The notes under the pieces are model-generated. The model ran no database searches, was not told the origin of the DNA, and saw only the letters and a program-made list of their open reading frames with translations. A stretch of 64,000 bases of DNA from Lamellibrachia columna (Eukaryota; Annelida; Polychaeta; Sabellida; Siboglinidae): positions 53,228,785-53,292,784 of the forward strand of contig OY759262.1 of NCBI GenBank assembly GCA_963662155.1, written 5' to 3'. Shown in pieces: positions 48,000 to 60,714 of this stretch (the first letter of the stretch is position 1; every line of letters begins with the position of its first letter). The position numbers and the translations under genes were made by a program.

Positions 48000-48980
48000 T
48001 ATCCATACTGGCGATGTATTAGCTACTGCAAAACTTGCTTTAATACTGGCATAATCGCCATGAGTGCCATTTGTCGGCGAATACCGGACGACATTATTGT
48101 TAGTGTTATCATTGTGTAATGGTTGCGATTATCGATTCGGTCTGATGTTACATATAAGTATATTCGTGATTTATGTGTTTACTATCATTGGATGTGACAC
48201 AACATATTTTTTTCATTTAGTGAGAATATAATGGTATCTTTCTCACATGAATATATTACACCATTTGCTCGCAACATTGCAACCTTTGCAACCAAAATAT
48301 TGTCACATACGTATATACGTAGCAATTAGAGATTGTAAAAATAACCTCTTAATACAATATTACATTCTCCCCACGCTCCAAATAATGTTTTCTTAGATAA
48401 GATCAAGAACATATATATTTTCCAAAATAAAATGTTGATGAATAAATTGAACTTGGAACATGTTTTTCACTTGCTAATTGATGTTTATTTACTGTTTACA
48501 ACGCCCAACATATAGTTAGAAGCACCAGATAAGATATAGCGCGCCTACATACTAAAAAAAGTGTTCATACATGAAACACTAAAATTAAGACTAAATTGTA
48601 ATGGATAATGAACACATTTAAGCGTTATAAATCAAGGAATAGAATACCAACATCCAAGCATATAACACCAACGTATTTTTTTTCTAAACATAAATGTGTT
48701 AAAAATCTGAACATTAACAGGTGTTCATTAGGCGTGTAGCGGGTGATGAACACATTTTGAGCGATCAAATTCAAAGGTTCCATGTGCTTACGCAAATAAT
48801 GATTTCGTAATGCAACGAATGACTGTTCAACAAAAGTGCACGTATTGTATTTGAAGTTTTCATTGTCCATGGCTTGTCATGAAATGACAGTGACTCTGTC
48901 TCAGGGAGAGTTCTCGTAAAGACAAACGCCGGAATGAAAATATCTGCAAAAGAATTGGACATATATTAAATGGATCTGAA
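48000..48980. other. No gene recognised
   Basis: AT-rich sequence with short open frames only. Confidence 0.4.
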
Positions 48981-48984
48981 CGTT

Positions 48985-49277
48985 CCTTGTTCACTGTCCA
49001 CTGAACACTTACACGTATCTCTGTTCACTGTCCACTGAACACTTACACGTATCTCTGTTCACTGTCCACTGAACACCTACACCTATCTCTGTTCACTGTC
49101 CACTGAACATTCCATGAATAATGATGCAGGAGTGACGACAATATAAACCTGCACAAAGGAACTTCTGCAGTTAACAAACAACTGCAGACCTACACCCATC
49201 GTACAGACCTACAACCATCGTACATACCTAGACCCATCGTACAGACCTACACCCATCGTACAGATCTAGACCCATCG
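48985..49277. repeat. Two short minisatellites (34 bp x4 and 19 bp x5)
   Basis: 48985-49110 repeats TTCACTGTCCACTGAACACT plus TACACGTATCTCTG. 49182-49277 repeats AGACCTACACCCATCGTAC. Confidence 0.88.
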
Positions 49278-49279
49278 CA

Positions 49280-50045
49280 TGGACAGAAGCCACAGGCAAC
49301 GTTGGGGATCAAAGACTTGGATATATTATATTAAACGGCTCCAAACATTATTTTGAAACATTCTTGAACATTCAAAGTTGCTACTACTGTGCCTCTTAAC
49401 ATTCTGAGTGGCAAATGATACAATGATTATCGGGCCAGAGATTGCAGTATATTAGTTACACCATATTATACTACTAATGTATTCTGGCCTGAGCAGGATC
49501 TCTCCTTTTTTTTTTTTCGTTTATAATTCTCCCCGAAAAGTTAGTTCGATCGGTGTCTATGATGTTTCCTTTTTCATACTTATTTTCTTATTTTTTTTCT
49601 TTATTGACAACAATTGTTACACAGACATGGTTTACTGTTATGTTTACATCTCCGTTGTTGCACCATACATAATATCAAATTCGAATAACACCCACAAGAG
49701 CATAACATTACCACGTCACAACACAAATCTACATAACATTATCACGTCACAACACAAATCTACTTATGCACAATCAACAAGAAACATTGTTAAATGATGC
49801 ATACGAGGTATACAGATATAAAGTGTCGATAAACCACCTCATGCATATCATACTGTTCAGTTCAAATAAGCAAACTATGAACACTAAATGACATCTGACA
49901 AATTATTTCTACAGTACTTGGGCGGCTAACAGAACAACTTTTTAAATAATAAAACTGAAAATGTTCCATTTAGTGTTATATGTCTATAAGAGAGTTGTAT
50001 ATCTAAAAATGATGATTTCTCACACATACAGCTGGATTTATACAG
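49280..50045. other. No gene recognised
   Basis: Leads into the LINE below. A 30-bp direct repeat around CATAACATTA(C/T)CACGTCACAA lies at 49699-49760. Confidence 0.45.
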
Positions 50046-50049
50046 TTGC

Positions 50050-52560
50050 ATTACACAGGGGAAAACATCCAGTAAAAGGGAGGACTAATCATATACGTTG
50101 ATTCAAAATATACATAAGAAATTAAAAATCTAAACAAGTATGAACTTTGGGAAGGGCTTATTATCAAAATAAGTGAAGGTGGTTTCACCAAACCATCAAT
50201 AATAGGATATATTTATCGATCTCCAATGAATTTAAATGATAACATGGAGCAGTTTATAACCGAATTTTCACTAATGCTATCATCTCTAGATAAAATACAA
50301 CACGCTGTCATCTTTGCCGGTGTTTCTAACATAAACCTGCTAAAGTTAAATGAAGAGGAACTGATCAGTGATTTATTTGGTCTTCTTACATCACATAGTA
50401 TGTATATAAATAAAAAAACAATGTTCAGATCCCCAACCCTCTTTTATCGTTATGGACACAACACACAACAAACAATCAAATCCTAAAACAACTAAGATAC
50501 ACATGGAAACTAATGAAGCCTTATTAAGAGTTAAACATGACATTCATACATCAGACATTTATAGCAAAATGGACAAGAGTCCTAGTACTGATACGAATTT
50601 CAATTATAATCTTATAAATCAAATAATGAAATTACTAAAAATATACACATACAAACTAAAGTTGTCAAATTCCATAAATATAGACATAAAAAATCAAACT
50701 GGATAACGAAAGGTCTATTAAGATCAATTAAATATAGAGATAAATTATGTAAACAACTGAAGATGTTACATCTTGATTCTGCACAATGAACAACTTTTCG
50801 ACAAATACAAATTCAAAGCAGCAAATACATGGAAAGCAATTAATGAAAGCATATCAAGACACAAATTTAGAACACAATTTCCAACATGTTTAAATACAAT
50901 AATAAGACATATACTAATCAGATTGACATAGCTAATGAATTTAATCATATTTTTAAGGAAACAGGCCCTAATCTTGCTGAAAGCATACCATGTACAGTTG
51001 CAAAATTTACTAAATTTCTCAAAAACAAGAAGAAAATGGTTTCAGATTTACAGTTCAATTGATTATGCAGATATATAAATAATCGATAGGATCACTACAC
51101 ATTTGGATAACAACCAATTAGCCATCAGTATATTTCTTGATTTATCGAAAGCCTCGATACACTTGACCACCCAATCCTCTTAAAAAATAAAGAACATTAT
51201 GGGTTGGAATCATCAGCATTACAATTACTAAAGAGTTACTTGAGCAATTTGTAAAATTTATGATATAAAATCAAATATCTTACCTATAAACATGAGTGTC
51301 CCACAAGGCTCAATACTACGTCCTCTGTTATTCATTATATATATATATATATTAACGATTTCTCACAGCCAAGCCAGGAATTATAAACTCATTGAAGCAT
51401 GTCTTACCAAAAAGTATCAGAATTATACTATATAATTCATTAATATCACCCCACATAAATTACTGGGGCTACCAGTGGAATAGGATAAAAAAATTACAGA
51501 AGAAAGCAATTAGAATAATATATGTAAACAAATATAACTCACATACGGAACCATTATTTAAAAGCCTCTCTGTTCTAAAAGGTTGAAGACTTACTTAAAC
51601 TACAGATACTACGATTCTATTATAAATTCATGCACAAACAATTAGCAAAATACTTACAAAATTGGCCGATCAACCAGAATACACACATACACAATCATCT
51701 CACGCGTAAGGTAGGTAGGTAGGTAAAGTCATCCCCCAGGCATTACGCCTTAGGAAGCCATGAAGGCTTATATGGCCAGTGCTTAAACCTGGTTTCTGTA
51801 GTGCGAAGCAACTTAGAGTGCAGTTATACTGACTCTCCTGGACGGGACACTAGTCCATCGCAGATACCTTCTAAACAGTGTTTGTACTCATTTTGCAGCT
51901 GAGTAGACTGAGGCAAAGTAGGGTAAACGAAATTGCCTAAGCTTCGAAAACGAACGGTGCCCAGTGTGGGTCTTGAACTCACAACCCTCGAATTTAGAGT
52001 CCAACACCTTAACCACTAGGCCACGGCTGCCCCCTATTCAAATCTCACGCGTAAACACAACAATAATACACACATTTAGAACACAACACGAATTTGCAAA
52101 AAAAATTCTTAAATATAATTTACCACATATCATCAACAATACTCCCCACATTTTAAAAGATAAGGTGACCACATACAGCTTACAGGGATATATATACATT
52201 ATGCTAAAACACATATTATAAAAAGCTATCTATTCATATGCACCGTTGTTAACTGCTACACTTGCACGCATGGTCAATAATAAATAATTAATCCAACTAT
52301 ACGTGTTAACATTAATTTACACAAGCGGAAATATACAATAAATTCATTGAAAACGTATCAGGGGGGCTCCTATGAGGGCGACTTCTTTAGTCTTAATACT
52401 AATAGGAGTTTCCCAAATCCACTTTGTACTAAATATATGCACTTACATACCTAATTTACACACATTTAATTTTGTTTAATGTATTAATTACTGTTACTAT
52501 AATATTATGTACAAATGGATCAATAAACAATTTTGTCTGTCTGTCTGCCTGTCTGTCTCA
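50050..52560 (+). pseudogene. Non-LTR retrotransposon (endonuclease to 3' UTR), SINE-interrupted
   Basis: In order on the plus strand: an endonuclease part (WEGLIIKISEGGFTKPSIIG, GVSNINLLKLNEEELISDLF), NWITKGLLRSIKYRDKLCKQ, FLDLSKA, SVPQGSILRPLLFIIYI, then IRIILYNSLISPHINYWGYQ, KLQKKAIRIIYVNKYNSHTE and LKILKYNLPHIINNTPHILK. It ends with AATAAA near 52522 and a (GTCT)n-like tail. Stops, frameshifts and internal deletions are present. The YxDD region is lost, and a SINE at 51710-52041 splits the C-terminus. Confidence 0.88.
51710..52041 (-). mobile_element. tRNA-derived SINE with 13-bp target duplication
   Basis: ATCTCACGCGTAA at 51697-51709 and 52042-52054 is the target-site duplication. On the minus strand the element starts GGGGCAGCCGTGGCCTAGTG (A box TGGCCTAGTGG) and has a B-box-like GGTTGTGAGTTCAAGACC. 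The body contains CTGCGATGGACTAGTGTCCC and the element ends in (ACCT)n. This is tRNA-head SINE structure. The conserved middle resembles central domains described for mollusc SINEs, which I could not verify. Confidence 0.9.
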
Positions 52561-52564
52561 ATGA

Positions 52565-53490
52565 GGTACACCTGCAGAGAACGGACGCACTAAGTTAGTT
52601 TAACTTCAGCCTACCATGCCTATATGAGACATAACGTGATATAGCTTATCTTATCAGTTGTATCATCGCCCACTGTTAATGAACAAACGACTTGGTCATT
52701 TGGGGTTAATTACCAATACCATTTGCCGCAGATACAATGTGAAAACTTCACTAAACTTCTATTTTACGTTCACTGATATTTGCTGTCGCGCGCCAATTCT
52801 GCTGCCGGGAAGTGGCCTAGTTCGCATGCGCAGAAACGGTGTCAATGCACTAGTGTTCAAGATTAACGCGGAAAAGAACATGTATGTTTACAATGTAAAC
52901 AGCAGTGATGAGGCAGCGATCGTCATTCATATAATTAATTATAATTCACACGTTAGTTTAATGAATATACGTAACTGCTTTACTCCCTTATGTGCAATAA
53001 AAATAAATGTATTTCCAGAAACAATGCAAATTTCTACAACAACAACAACAACAACAACAACTACAGGCAGATTATTAATTGTACACACTGGAAATATGTG
53101 AAGCTTTCCCTAACATTTACCAACAATATAACCACTGAACTATGTTAACTTTAATTACACGTCGTATCTTAATTATATAATTATTACACAGTAAACTGGC
53201 TATCCAATAAATTATAGTAACTCTATACTTTAGGCCTAAACCAAATACAACCCGTTCCCGTTGAATCCATCGCGGAAAACAGCTTGATTCCTTTTATATG
53301 ATCTGAGATGAACTGTTTTTTGCTCATAAACTACATTTTGAGCTTCACCTGAGTCGTTACAAGTGTGAAGTGCATTCATGAATGAAAGTCGGTTTAAAGA
53401 CATGAACACATAAGCAGGTGGTAAGCACTTGCTTCCACATTTAGAACACTACCACCAACACATTGAACAGTATATATACGCGTCAGTCAT
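52565..53490. other. No gene recognised
   Basis: Contains an (ACA)n tract at 53036-53062. The 147-codon open frame at 52658-53101 has no domain and is partly this simple repeat. Confidence 0.45.
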
Positions 53491-53494
53491 CTGC

Positions 53495-53500
53495 TTTATT
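53495..53500 (-). other. Candidate poly(A) signal for the GPCR
   Basis: TTTATT on the plus strand (AATAAA on the minus) lies 43 bp beyond the GPCR stop codon, a typical distance. Confidence 0.5.
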
Positions 53501-53542
53501 TAGTGTGTATGCACAACACTATTGGTTTGGCAATCAACTCAA

Positions 53543-54584
53543 TCAGGCCATAGTCAGTTGGTGCTCAGAAGAATTGGCTGCGGAGTCGCATCCACAAAAC
53601 AGTTCGCGTAGTCCGCGTCGGAATATGGTGTATTGGAATGTGTATATGATCGGATTCACGCAACTGTTTGCGAACGCGATGTAAACCGTGAAGTGATAGA
53701 ACGAGCTCTGGAAGTCGATGCGATGCCCGAAGTTGAACAGAAGAAAAAGCACCTGGTTGAAGATCCAGCAGATGATGAAACAAACAGTGACCGTGACCAT
53801 CGTCTTGAATATGCTCTTGCTAGCGCGTTCTTTGATGCTCTTAGCGCGATGTCCGGCGTCGACTTTGCGGCCATATGTGGCGGTGGTAGAGGTACCCGCA
53901 GTGGGAGCCGCCGGTGTGGGGCCGAGTGGGTGGACTTTGGTGCGCAGCCGGACGGTCATCAGAACGTAGGCGTAGATAAGTACGGCGAGTGGGATAAAGA
54001 ACTGCACGAGTAGAGCAATGACGCCGAACACACGCGCCATCAGACGACTCGGCCAGAAGTGGAACTTGAAGCACATGCCGTCGCTGAGACCCGACGTCGG
54101 GACACGATGCATCATGTTGTAGACCGGCCCGATGCACCAGACAATGGCCACGGCCGCGTAGAACTTGCCCCACGATCGCCATGTACCGCTCCAGCGTCAG
54201 CAGGACCAGATTGTAGGTGGACGAGAGGAACAGCGACCAGTTGATGTATCCACTGACCCAGAAACGACAGTAGAGCTCGTCGACAAAGCCCGACAGTTTC
54301 CGGCTGCTGGTGTCGACGGTCAGGGTGGTGGCGATGATAAAGACGGAGCTGAGCAGGTCGATGGCGCTCTGGTTGACGATCAACAGATCGGCGTAGTGTT
54401 TGGCGCGGGACTTCACCGACACAACGGCGACAACAACGAGGAGATTGCCGATGATGCCGATGCAGCCAAGCAAGATGTAGATGACCTTCTCCGTCGAGGA
54501 TGCGATGCGTATATTCGTTTCCGTTCGAGGCAGAGCAATCGTGTCATTTAATAATGTGCTTGATATATTTAATGATTCATTCAT
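53543..54584 (-). CDS. Rhodopsin-like (class A) orphan GPCR, single exon, one-base frameshift
   Basis: Two overlapping frames give one seven-helix receptor of 346 residues if one base of a GGGG run (54168-54171, plus strand CCCC) is ignored. N-terminus: three N-glycosylation sequons (NES, NIS, NDT). TM1 has GIIGNLL. TM2 has NQSAIDLLSS. C106 and the extracellular GMCFKF can form the conserved disulfide. TM3 ends in ERY (132-134). TM4 has W in IVWCIGP, and TM5 is FFIPLAVLIYAY. TM6 has ICWIFNQ, lacking the usual CWxP proline. TM7 has NSCVNPIIY, followed by a CGC palmitoylation-type tail. It resembles invertebrate peptide-receptor-like orphan expansions; the ligand is unknown. The frameshift lies at the cytoplasmic end of TM3. 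It may be an assembly error, an allele or a true pseudogene. Confidence 0.9.
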
Positions 54585-54599
54585 CTTGATTCCGGTTTT

Positions 54600-55490
54600 T
54601 AAGAAGTGACTATATACGCAACATATCTACGACACAGCTGCCATGTTCGTAGCCATGTGAAACATTGATTAGAGAGAGTCACAAAATGTAAGCGTCACCC
54701 GTGGTAGCGATGACCGTCATTCACTGATTATAAGCTTACATTTAAGGTGTATTTACTCTCGCTGTGCCTTTCTGTCTGTCCATTTCTATCCGTCCAGAGT
54801 TGATCTGCATACTTTATTCTATAGACAGTTCGTTGAAATCTTTCGCCGCCGAACCCAGCTCCTGATGTTGAAAGAAAACATACACTGTTGATGCCTGACC
54901 GTCAACAATTCATGTCAATTCACGCTGATGACATGAATTGCGGAAGTGCCTCGGTGGTTTTGCCTACTTTTGGACACGAACAATACTCACTTATGCAAAG
55001 GGTCACCAATATCAATAACTGTGTAAATCATATATATCTATGAACTAAGGTGACATTTCGCTAAAACGACAAGTCGCTACTATCTTTCATCTATTTCATC
55101 ATATAAATTGTTACATGTTCGTCTATTCTTCTATTCGTGCGGTTATGTTTTTGCCTGTTTGAACCTGCTATGGAAACTTTAGACTGAACGTAGCATATCT
55201 TATTCAAAACAATTAGTCTTACTTGAGCCAGAAAGTTACTAAACATGTTATTAGTTTCCGACGAAAACGCCTATGTTGTAGTATGTATGCGTACTGAGCT
55301 TGGAGAGTCACGTGCATGTATGTGTGCGCGCGTGCGTGTGTGCATGGATGTGTGCGTGCGAAATATGCAAGCATACCGTTCCTAGACAACTGTTCAGATG
55401 GCAATTGCATCTTATAAATGATTTACTGGCATACTATAATGGGATTGCACCATATGCGATGTAATCTCATTTAAACAACAGTGTACGGGG
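54600..55490. other. Upstream of the GPCR, nothing recognised
   Basis: Contains short imperfect palindromes such as TGACATGAATTG / CAATTCATGTCA (54906-54943). No promoter element could be assigned. Confidence 0.4.
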
Positions 55491-55504
55491 ATAATTTCCT
55501 ACTG

Positions 55505-55655
55505 CCACTTGTTGGTGTTTGTTGTGAACTTGTTGGTGTTAGTTGTGAACTTTATGGTGGTGCTTGTGAACTTGTTGGTGTTGGTTGTGAACTTGATGGT
55601 GGTGCTTGTGAACTTGTTGGTGTTGGTCATGAACCTGTTGGTGTTGGTTGTGAGT
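55505..55655. repeat. Imperfect ~21-bp repeat
   Basis: Variants of GAACTTGTTGGTGTTGGTTGT occur, with GATGGTGGTGCTTGT alternating. Confidence 0.85.
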
Positions 55656-55659
55656 GTAA

Positions 55660-56709
55660 ATCTGGTGTTATAATCAAACAAACTACGTTCATGCAAACGA
55701 ACAGTGTAACTCATTTTAACTAAATCGTGTCATACACTGATATCCTGCTTACCTCCTGGATGTGACGTTGCACTAAGACACCTTCAGTAGCTTTTCGGCG
55801 AGCTGTATAGCAAGACAGAGAGACAGCGAGCAGGTGTTTCAGACGCACGTCCGTGTCCTGTGACGGCTGCCAGGGTAATGCATCAACACCACGCGACTCC
55901 GGCTTTAAAACGGGATCGATATACAACCGCGAGTGCTAACGAGACAAACTAAGAAGAAGGACCAGAACAGCCAATGGATGTCGTGGTGAGTCGGTTGCTG
56001 ATTGGTGAGTACAGGTTACACGATGCGCGGTCCGTGGTTATTTGGATGAGTCCAGGTAACGTTGACGTTGGTGATCAGTGAGAGATCATTATATCAGAAT
56101 ATCACTGCCCGATTGTAGGGTATTTACAAACACCAGGCAATTTCTTTACCAGTGTGCAACTTCCTCCTGCATAACTTTGGGCTATCGCAAATTAATTTCG
56201 TTGATGTCCTTTAATGTGTTTTGTAGTATGGATAGTCTGTGGAATGTGCACAAGATGGCGAACTTTTGTTAGTTTCGTCTTAAGAATTGAATTATATATT
56301 TAGATATAGTGTATAGTGTAAATAGCCATGTGCTACACGCAGGGTTCCGCAACCGTTATTAGTTATGCGCCATATATTGTCCAGCTATCTCTCTGCCAGC
56401 CAAAGCTTTTAAGTTAGGTACTCAGATGTAGTGTGTTTCATGCTCGCTTGAAGCGCGCTCGGACAATGAATAAATCACACTCTCTAAAAGGTCAACAAAT
56501 ACCTTAACATAATCAGTTAATGCGAATGTTGATTTTTCATAATTTTGGATAATCGATTTAGTTAACCTTGTTAGCACACATGACCAGGTCGACTGTTCAG
56601 ATTGCGATATTAGGTATCCAATTTATTTGGGCATAACTCCTCTAGTAAATAAAAAAAATGTGTGGTATAAAATGCCAGACAACGGTTTTGGGTCAGGAGG
56701 AATCAAATA

Positions 56710-56752
<43 letters not shown>

Positions 56753-56840
56753 AAGTAACGCCCATGCTGTATGAAAGTTGTGTGAATATGTTTAAAAACA
56801 AAGTTGATACATCTCAGGATGGCGGGTTACACATAAATAA
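55660..56840. other. No gene recognised
   Basis: Includes a (TA)n tract at 56709-56749 and otherwise unassigned AT-rich sequence. Confidence 0.4.
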
Positions 56841-56844
56841 AAAA

Positions 56845-56960
56845 AAATAGACTCACGATAAGCCAATGGCTTCTTTGTCCAGTTGCCACCTGGGCGTTTG
56901 CCTTGGATGGCAATCTGGCTAAATATTGTTAAAATAAATAAAACGGTTTGCGTTGAACTA
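56845..56960 (+). mobile_element. LINE 3'-UTR fragment, same family as 14.6-16.5 kb
   Basis: GATAAGCCAATGGCTTCTTT, TGTCCAGTTGCCAC and GATGGCAATCTGG match the minus-strand UTR at 14610-14680. The fragment ends near AAAATAAATAAAAC. Confidence 0.7.
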
Positions 56961-56964
56961 TGCA

Positions 56965-58735
56965 TCTGCATGAACAATCGTTTATGGTGACGTTGATTGT
57001 AAAATACAACTGCTTGGACAAGATGTCAATTGTCATTAGATATTGATTTTCAATCACTGAAAGGAAATTTGCTACCACGAAAATCTTACATATTTTATCT
57101 GGTATATCTCCTTATAATTAATATTCTTTCATTGGTTTTAAATGCTAGACCACGTTTTGGAGACATATTGAATATATTTAAAATATTATTGGTCAACCAT
57201 AGAGAAACACAATAGAGACATACATACAAATATATGGGCGCATATTAAAACCAATTAGAACAGTACACTATGTTGCATTTGACTAGAAACCTGTTTTGGG
57301 GAAACCGTAAGAAAATCCTTCAAGGGCTTGACCGAAAACCTGCATTTATGTGTGTTTCTCTGTACGATTCATCAGTGAGAATCCTGATTCACCCGAACAT
57401 GAACTGCGGGAAATAATACAAACATTCTGCGTTGCCGGAAATCGGACAAGCATTTTCGTAGTCAACAACAAGGGTTTTATTTCGTTGCGAGAAACTGCTC
57501 TTTTTAGCCCAGTACAATTTTTAAATAAATTATATTATACTGCAAAACAGTTTATATAACTTCAAAATTAATAATTGCGACAATTTCCGTCATGCTGAGC
57601 GGAAAACGGACTCGCAAGAAGTAGAACATGTAATCCATACCAGTCGGCGAATGGATCGCTGAAAGGCGGTTCCTATGCTGTTCAGCACACCAACACCTGC
57701 TTGGCGTCTCCGATACGCGTGTCGTCTTCGCCACTTGGAGCCTAATATATTATAATATATCTGATGAATTGACAATATGCAGAACGTTGCCGCTCTTGTC
57801 ATGAAAGTAATTCCGCATTAGCGATTTTGTGAAAGCCAACCGAGTCGACACTTTCTATTTCATGTGTTATACGCTATCTAGTTTCTAGAGTAGACTATAT
57901 AATGGTATGTAGTTATGTGACCGAGTATTCGAGTGTTTTTATTTGCATTTATTCACGCAAATATTTGACAAAAACGAAATCAGCAAATCAAACTGTCCAT
58001 ACCCAATGTTTTTGTTTCATTTCCTCTGTTTCATTTCCTATTTTGGGGAAGGTCTTCCGAGCCACCTAAAAACCGTCCGTGGCAAATTGGCACGCAGACC
58101 AGAGTTTGTGGTACGCTGTATTATAATCTACAGAGTCGAGTCACGTTCGCATTTGGATCCGCAGAATTTTGGCCGGGTCCGGTCGAAAATAATGCTACAG
58201 TTTTCCGTATTTGAATATATGAACTAGCTTGTCCTAATGATTATCATATATATATATATATATGTTTGATGTTTCGGCAAATGATTTATTAAACGACACA
58301 GCCAAAAGCAGGTGTTCCAAGTTCTGTTATTACAAACTTGATCTGTTGACGTGAAGCCTGTATCGCCGGAAGACTTATCGGGTAGCACGCGATAAACAAC
58401 ATAACTACGATGCCAAACGGCAATATGGTGAGGCAATACGACGATAGCAGTACGCCTACGGACCCCAGTATTATGTGAAAACTGATCCATCATGCGTAAA
58501 CACAACTCTCAAGTTCGCGCGTGACACGCAATAGTTTCATGCAGCATCATCGAAATATTCACTGGTGAGTATTCTTAATAATATAATGCGAAGATGGCAC
58601 GACCATACTTGCGAGAAGAGACACACTTTAGAATGATCTCAAAACACAGATGTTCGACACTACACGAAATCGATGTCTTTAACTTCAGAACTGCATGATG
58701 CTTTTTAGCCGTTAACTTGTGAAACTGTCGTGTTT
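56965..58735. other. No gene recognised
   Basis: Open frames at 57350-57559 and 57943-58227 were inspected. Neither has a convincing domain. (TA)n occurs at 58245-58262. Confidence 0.35.
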
Positions 58736-58739
58736 GACC

Positions 58740-58852
58740 ATGCCATTACCTACCGTTCGTATTTAGCAGTCATTACACCGAACTGTCATTTCAACCATCT
58801 CGTTACCTACCGTTCGTATTTAGCCGTCATTACACCAAACTGTATACATGCA
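58740..58852. repeat. 58-bp tandem duplication
   Basis: TTACCTACCGTTCGTATTTA plus GC(A/C)GTCATTACACC(G/A)AACTGT occurs twice, 58 bp apart. Confidence 0.88.
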
Positions 58853-59019
58853 CTCCAAGTATGCACCAGTTTGAACAGTGGTCGGAAAATAAACGATTTG
58901 TTTATTCATCGGCGCACGGCTCTAAGCGAAACAGCTGATGAACCTTCCTGACCCGACAAAACCAATTTCGTGCTTTGAGATCGTCCATTACCACTACTTA
59001 CACACTGATCCTATTCGCA

Positions 59020-59300
59020 TCCTGGTTGGTGCATAAGACCACTTAGTAACTTCGTCCTAGTTAGTGCGTAAGGTCACTTAGTAACTTCATCCTAGTTGGT
59101 GCATAAGGCCACATAGTAATTTCACCTTGGTTGGTGCATAAGGCCACTTAATAACTTCAACCTGGTTAGTGCATAAGGCCACTTAGTAACTTCATCCTGG
59201 TTGGTGCATAAGGTCACTTAGTAAATTCACCCTAGTTGGTGCATAAGGCCACTTAGTAACTTCATCCTGGTTGGTGCATAAGGCCACTTAGTAACTTCCG
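59020..59300. repeat. 35-bp minisatellite, 8 copies
   Basis: Eight head-to-tail copies of CCTGGTTGGTGCATAAGGCC plus ACTTAGTAACTTCAT, with 0-5 differences each. Confidence 0.96.
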
Positions 59301-59304
59301 CCAT

Positions 59305-60125
59305 TTCGTACGATATCTAGTTGCATTATCTGACATCTTCAACGAACTCCATCCCAGTTAGTTCCTCTTTACTTCCAGAATCCTCCAAGTTTATGTTAGC
59401 TTTCATCTTTTCATTTTCCCTTCAGAGGCCCAGGTCACTGCAATGTTTGTGTTGTCCATTCTCATATCTCCTGTGTGTGGCCGATCCATCTCCATCGTCT
59501 GATCTTGATGTCGTCTAGTGGTGACATACAAGTTCTTCATTTGACATTTTCATTGGCCAGTGTCTCTTTAATTCTACTACCACTAATCGCATATCGCTGG
59601 TTGCGATAAGGCAGTATTCGCGGTATTACTATGTTCACCAACTCAATATCTTTATATAAGGATGCGCGAACATCTACAAAGTAACGCAGTTTCGTTTTGG
59701 ATAATTCTGTCCAACCAGGGTCTTCACTGATATGTCGTTTGTCGCTGTATTATTCGTTTCGTTCGGTTCGTTCAGCCATGCTACTAATGTGTACTCTGTT
59801 TATTTCATAGAAGCTCCACGCTAATGCCAGTTCAAGCGTATCAATCTGTGACGTTTCATTGTGTGGCTGAAAAAGACGAATAACTGCATGATGACTACAT
59901 AACTTGTAATGTTGTCATTAGTCAACGCACGAGCATAATTACTTACGCAGCCTAGCTTGATATTGATGGAATTGTCGCATGGTTAATGAAAAACACAGGT
60001 CTGTGTTAGCATAATACAAATGTTCTCACTGACATGTCCAATGTTGGTTAAAAAAAAACGTTCACATACATGTTACCGATATTTGGTTAATATTGGATTT
60101 GGACAAATTAGATGAAACTTTTAAG
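59305..60125. other. No gene recognised
   Basis: Unassigned sequence. A short (GTTCG)n-like stretch occurs at 59757-59772. Confidence 0.4.
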
Positions 60126-60129
60126 TTGT

Positions 60130-60350
60130 TATGAATGCATGTAAGCAAACTAGCAAAGAGAGCAGAGGTGGAAAAACATCAAGGACGCAGGAAAAGAGGA
60201 AGGCCACAGCTGAGATGGGAGGACTGCGTGAGGAGGGACATGAGAAGATCGGGGGAGGATGAAAGATGGAGAGAGGGAGCGGCCGATAGAAAACTATGGA
60301 AAGAAAGAACAGAAAAAGTGGCTCGACAATACTTTACCTGACCCTCACCC
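60130..60350 (+). pseudogene. Retroelement C-terminal fragment
   Basis: HQGRRKRGRPQLRWEDCVRR followed by DMRRSGEDERWREGAADRKL is the basic C-terminal motif (GRPxLRWxD...W...A.DR..W) of many non-LTR polyproteins. It ends at a natural stop. No RT is attached, so it is a 3'-end insertion. Confidence 0.78.
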
Positions 60351-60714
60351 CTGTACAGCAGGGAACAAAGAGGAAGAGCACATTTTGGTAAAGACACACC
60401 GTTTCCAGCGCAGAGGAAATCCTTAATATGTAGATTCAAAATAGTGTTACCTGTTGATACTGAACTTTATGTGCCACACTGTTTTTCAAACAGACAGAAA
60501 AAAAATAGTATGATCAACGCAATTGCACACACTGTAAAATGTCTGCACATGACACATACCCCCTGGGTCAGAATCGGAGACATGATTTGTGTCGGTTAAA
60601 GCACTGGATTGAACATTTGTCTTGCCAACATAGTTTCGCATATGACAGTTGTGAATCTCAATAATGGCTGGAATTATATATATTGTAGCACCAATATAAA
60701 CAAAATTAATTTGA

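Noticed and set aside
51960..52041. Functional tRNA gene on the minus strand
   Set aside because: A- and B-box-like sequences are present, but they form the head of a SINE with target duplications, and a full cloverleaf was not evident.
57350..57559. Possible ankyrin-like exon (FISENPDSPEHELREIIQ, NNKGFISLRETALF)
   Set aside because: Only a weak resemblance to one repeat, with no flanking repeats and no convincing splice sites.
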